Of a DNA stretch of 6,673 nt, positions 5,069-6,673 are shown in pieces. Origin of the DNA: JBBDWZ01 sp050732575 (GTDB taxonomy: Bacteria; Gemmatimonadota; Gemmatimonadetes; Longimicrobiales; RSA9); NCBI GenBank assembly GCA_050732575.1, contig JBOHRF010000288.1:1-6673 (forward strand). The letters run 5' to 3'. Each line of letters opens with the position of its first letter. Positions within the stretch are counted from its first letter, which is position 1. The notes beneath the pieces are model-generated. The model was not told the DNA's origin and did not search any database. It saw only the letters and a list, made by a program, of their open reading frames with translations. Made by a program: the position numbers and the translations under genes.

Positions 5069-6673
5069 TCATCTTCTTCTTATCAGCGACGAGTCGGGCA
5101 CGGTACCGGGCAACATCCGATTCATGCGCTCGCGAATACGCTCGCGGATTTCGTCCGCATCCTGGTCGGAGCGAATGATGTAAGGCGTAACGAAGATGGC
5201 CAGCTCATTGCGCGACACGATCTCGGTCTTGCGCTTGAACAACGCGCCCAGCAGCGGAATGTCCTTGAGGAAGGGGATGCCGCCGTCGCTATAGTCTTTC
5301 GTATCGCCGATCAAGCCGCCGATCACCACGGTCTGGCCATCCCGTATGATGGCGCGTGTAGAGGCCTCCCGGGTCGAGATGACGGGCGCGTTCAGCGCGG
5401 AGAGCACGACCTGATTGGTCAGGTTGTTCACTTCCTGCAGGATCTGCACGCTCACGTAATTGTCCTGGTTGACGGTCGGGATGATGGTGAGCGTTGTGCC
5501 TACGTCCTCATATTGCACGGAGCGGTCGATGGAGACGTCGCCCAGTCGAGCGTTCGAGATGAAGGGAACGCGGCTGCCCACTACGATGCGTGCTTCTCGA
5601 TTGTTGACGGCCAGGATCTCGGGTGTGGACAACACCCGCACGTTGAACTTGGTGGCCAGCGCGCGCAACGCGGCCCGCACGTTGGTGCCGTTCAGGCCCA
5701 CGCTCACAATGCCGGTCACCTCATCACCGCGCACGATGCCGATGCTGTCGAGCGGCAGGAACGGAAAGCCACGGCGCAGGAATGCGGTGTCGCCGAAGAT
5801 ACCCCAATCGATGCCGAACTCGAACGATCGCCCAAGGTTGATCTCCGCTACCGTGACCTCCAACAGCACCTGTGCCGGACGCGCGTCCAGGGCTTCAATC
5901 GTTTCACGCAACAGCGGGAAGTTGGGTGGTGCCGTGCGGATCAGAAGCGAGTTCGTGGGCGCGTCGGGCACGACGGTGGTGCGGCCCACAAGTGCGCCCG
6001 GCATGGCCGTATCGCCGGGTGCTGTGGGGACGATTCCGGGAATGGGTTCTCGCCGCTGGCGGAACATTTCGGCCGCGCGCTCGCGATAGACATCGAGATT
6101 GCGCGAGAGACTCAATTCGTAGAGTGATGCGGCGCGCGAGCCACCTACGGATATGCTGTAGAGCTGGCCGAGTGATGCCGCCAGGTCTTCGGCATTTGCG
6201 TACTTGAGCGGCACCACGAACGTGCGCATGCCTTCCTCACCCAGCGGCCGTTCATCGAGCGGGCGGAGCAGCTCCAGATAGCGCGCCACGTTCGAGCCGA
6301 AGTCGGTGATCAGCAGTGCATTCGAGCGGGCCACGGGCTGGATGCGCGCGCGGGTGCTGGCCACCGGCTTGAGTGCGGCCGTAGCCTCGTCTGCGCGGAT
6401 CCACTGCAACGGCACGAGGACGGTGACCAATCCGAGCGGGGGCGGCGTGCCGAGTGCAATACCGGACCGAATCAGGCCGGTAGGCGGCAGGCTGTCAGCG
6501 GGAAAGACCTGTGCTACCGGTCCCTGCTGCACCAGGAAGAGGTTGTGGGCCTCCAGGATCGACTCCAGGATGCCACCCAGATCCTCGGGACGAACCGGTA
6601 CCGTGGTCTGGAACGTGATCCGTTTGTCGGGCACGTTGGTGAGCAGCACGTTCACGCCCAGCGTGGTGGCCAG
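5069..6673 (-). CDS. gspD: Type II secretion system outer-membrane secretin GspD, 5' end cut by the window edge
   Basis: The frame is open to the right edge, giving the last 534 residues. A GTG at 6655 is not the start: the residues before it (LATTLG) complete a normal N0-domain helix. Visible parts, numbered from the edge, are the end of N0 (1-58), an N1-type domain (about 81-142), one further N-type domain that begins TFVVPLKYANAEDLAASLG (about 151-169) and ends TNSLLIRTAPPN (about 240-251), and the secretin domain (about 268-500). The last includes VLSTPEILAVNNREARIVVG (347-366) and IPFLKDIPLLGALFKRK (466-482), the signature of the outer-membrane beta-barrel pore. A charged helix and tail (about 505-534, ending RRR) follow. 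It forms the multimeric channel for export of folded proteins. Only two N-type domains follow N0, where classical GspD has three, and the second carries a long insert. No signal peptide can be judged. It is the first visible gene of the gspDEF cluster. Confidence 0.95.
   Translation of the reverse strand: MATTLGVNVLLTNVPDKRITFQTTVPVRPEDLGGILESILEAHNLFLVQQGPVAQVFPADSLPPTGLIRSGIALGTPPPLGLVTVLVPLQWIRADEATAALKPVASTRARIQPVARSNALLITDFGSNVARYLELLRPLDERPLGEEGMRTFVVPLKYANAEDLAASLGQLYSISVGGSRAASLYELSLSRNLDVYRERAAEMFRQRREPIPGIVPTAPGDTAMPGALVGRTTVVPDAPTNSLLIRTAPPNFPLLRETIEALDARPAQVLLEVTVAEINLGRSFEFGIDWGIFGDTAFLRRGFPFLPLDSIGIVRGDEVTGIVSVGLNGTNVRAALRALATKFNVRVLSTPEILAVNNREARIVVGSRVPFISNARLGDVSIDRSVQYEDVGTTLTIIPTVNQDNYVSVQILQEVNNLTNQVVLSALNAPVISTREASTRAIIRDGQTVVIGGLIGDTKDYSDGGIPFLKDIPLLGALFKRKTEIVSRNELAIFVTPYIIRSDQDADEIRERIRERMNRMLPGTVPDSSLIRRR

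Noticed and set aside
5049..5072. Seven-codon frame (ATGAAGAGAG...) spanning the gspD-gspE junction
   Set aside because: It is too short to judge, overlaps the gspD stop and the gspE start, and looks like a by-product of the purine-rich junction; a leader peptide role cannot be supported.
5012..6127. Long plus-strand open frame (371 codons) opposite gspD
   Set aside because: It lies antisense to a clear secretin, has a His/Asp/Arg/Gly-rich composition without family motifs, and is expected from high G+C codon bias on the opposite strand.
6653..6655. GTG at 6655 as the start of gspD
   Set aside because: The reading frame continues without a stop to the window edge, and the residues before the GTG fit the N0 domain, so the real start with its signal peptide lies outside the window.

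Overview
The window (about 60% G+C by eye, not counted) reads as an ordinary bacterial chromosomal segment from a Gram-negative (two-membrane) organism: it encodes an outer-membrane secretin and two proteins with Tat-type signals. All five genes lie on the minus strand, so transcription runs from the right edge to the left edge. The combination of a type II secretion cluster with a DUF1800/DUF1501 pair, high G+C and GTG starts would fit Gemmatimonadota, Acidobacteriota, Planctomycetota or some Proteobacteria. I lean weakly to Gemmatimonadota, but the sequence alone does not settle it.

Right part (6673 to 2402): a tight gspD-gspE-gspF cluster. gspD (secretin) is cut by the right edge. gspE (hexameric assembly ATPase) begins 16 nt after gspD with a GTG codon. 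gspF (inner-membrane platform protein) begins with GTG in a 4-base overlap with the gspE stop. Together they supply the outer-membrane channel, the motor and the platform of a type II secretion system. Pseudopilin genes (gspG onward) do not follow gspF here.

Middle (2401 to 2192): a 210-nt non-coding gap. It holds a weak GC hairpin just after gspF, a 7-bp tandem repeat, and an imperfect 14-bp direct repeat with a 20-bp period that looks like an operator.

Left part (2191 to 1): a two-gene operon, a DUF1800 protein followed after 13 nt by a DUF1501 protein that runs off the left edge. Both have twin-arginine signals and probably fold in the cytoplasm before export. Their biochemical role is unknown. 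Type II systems take folded periplasmic proteins, so a Tat-to-T2SS route for this pair is an attractive but unproven reading of the neighbourhood. I saw no RNA genes, mobile elements, CRISPR arrays or broken genes.
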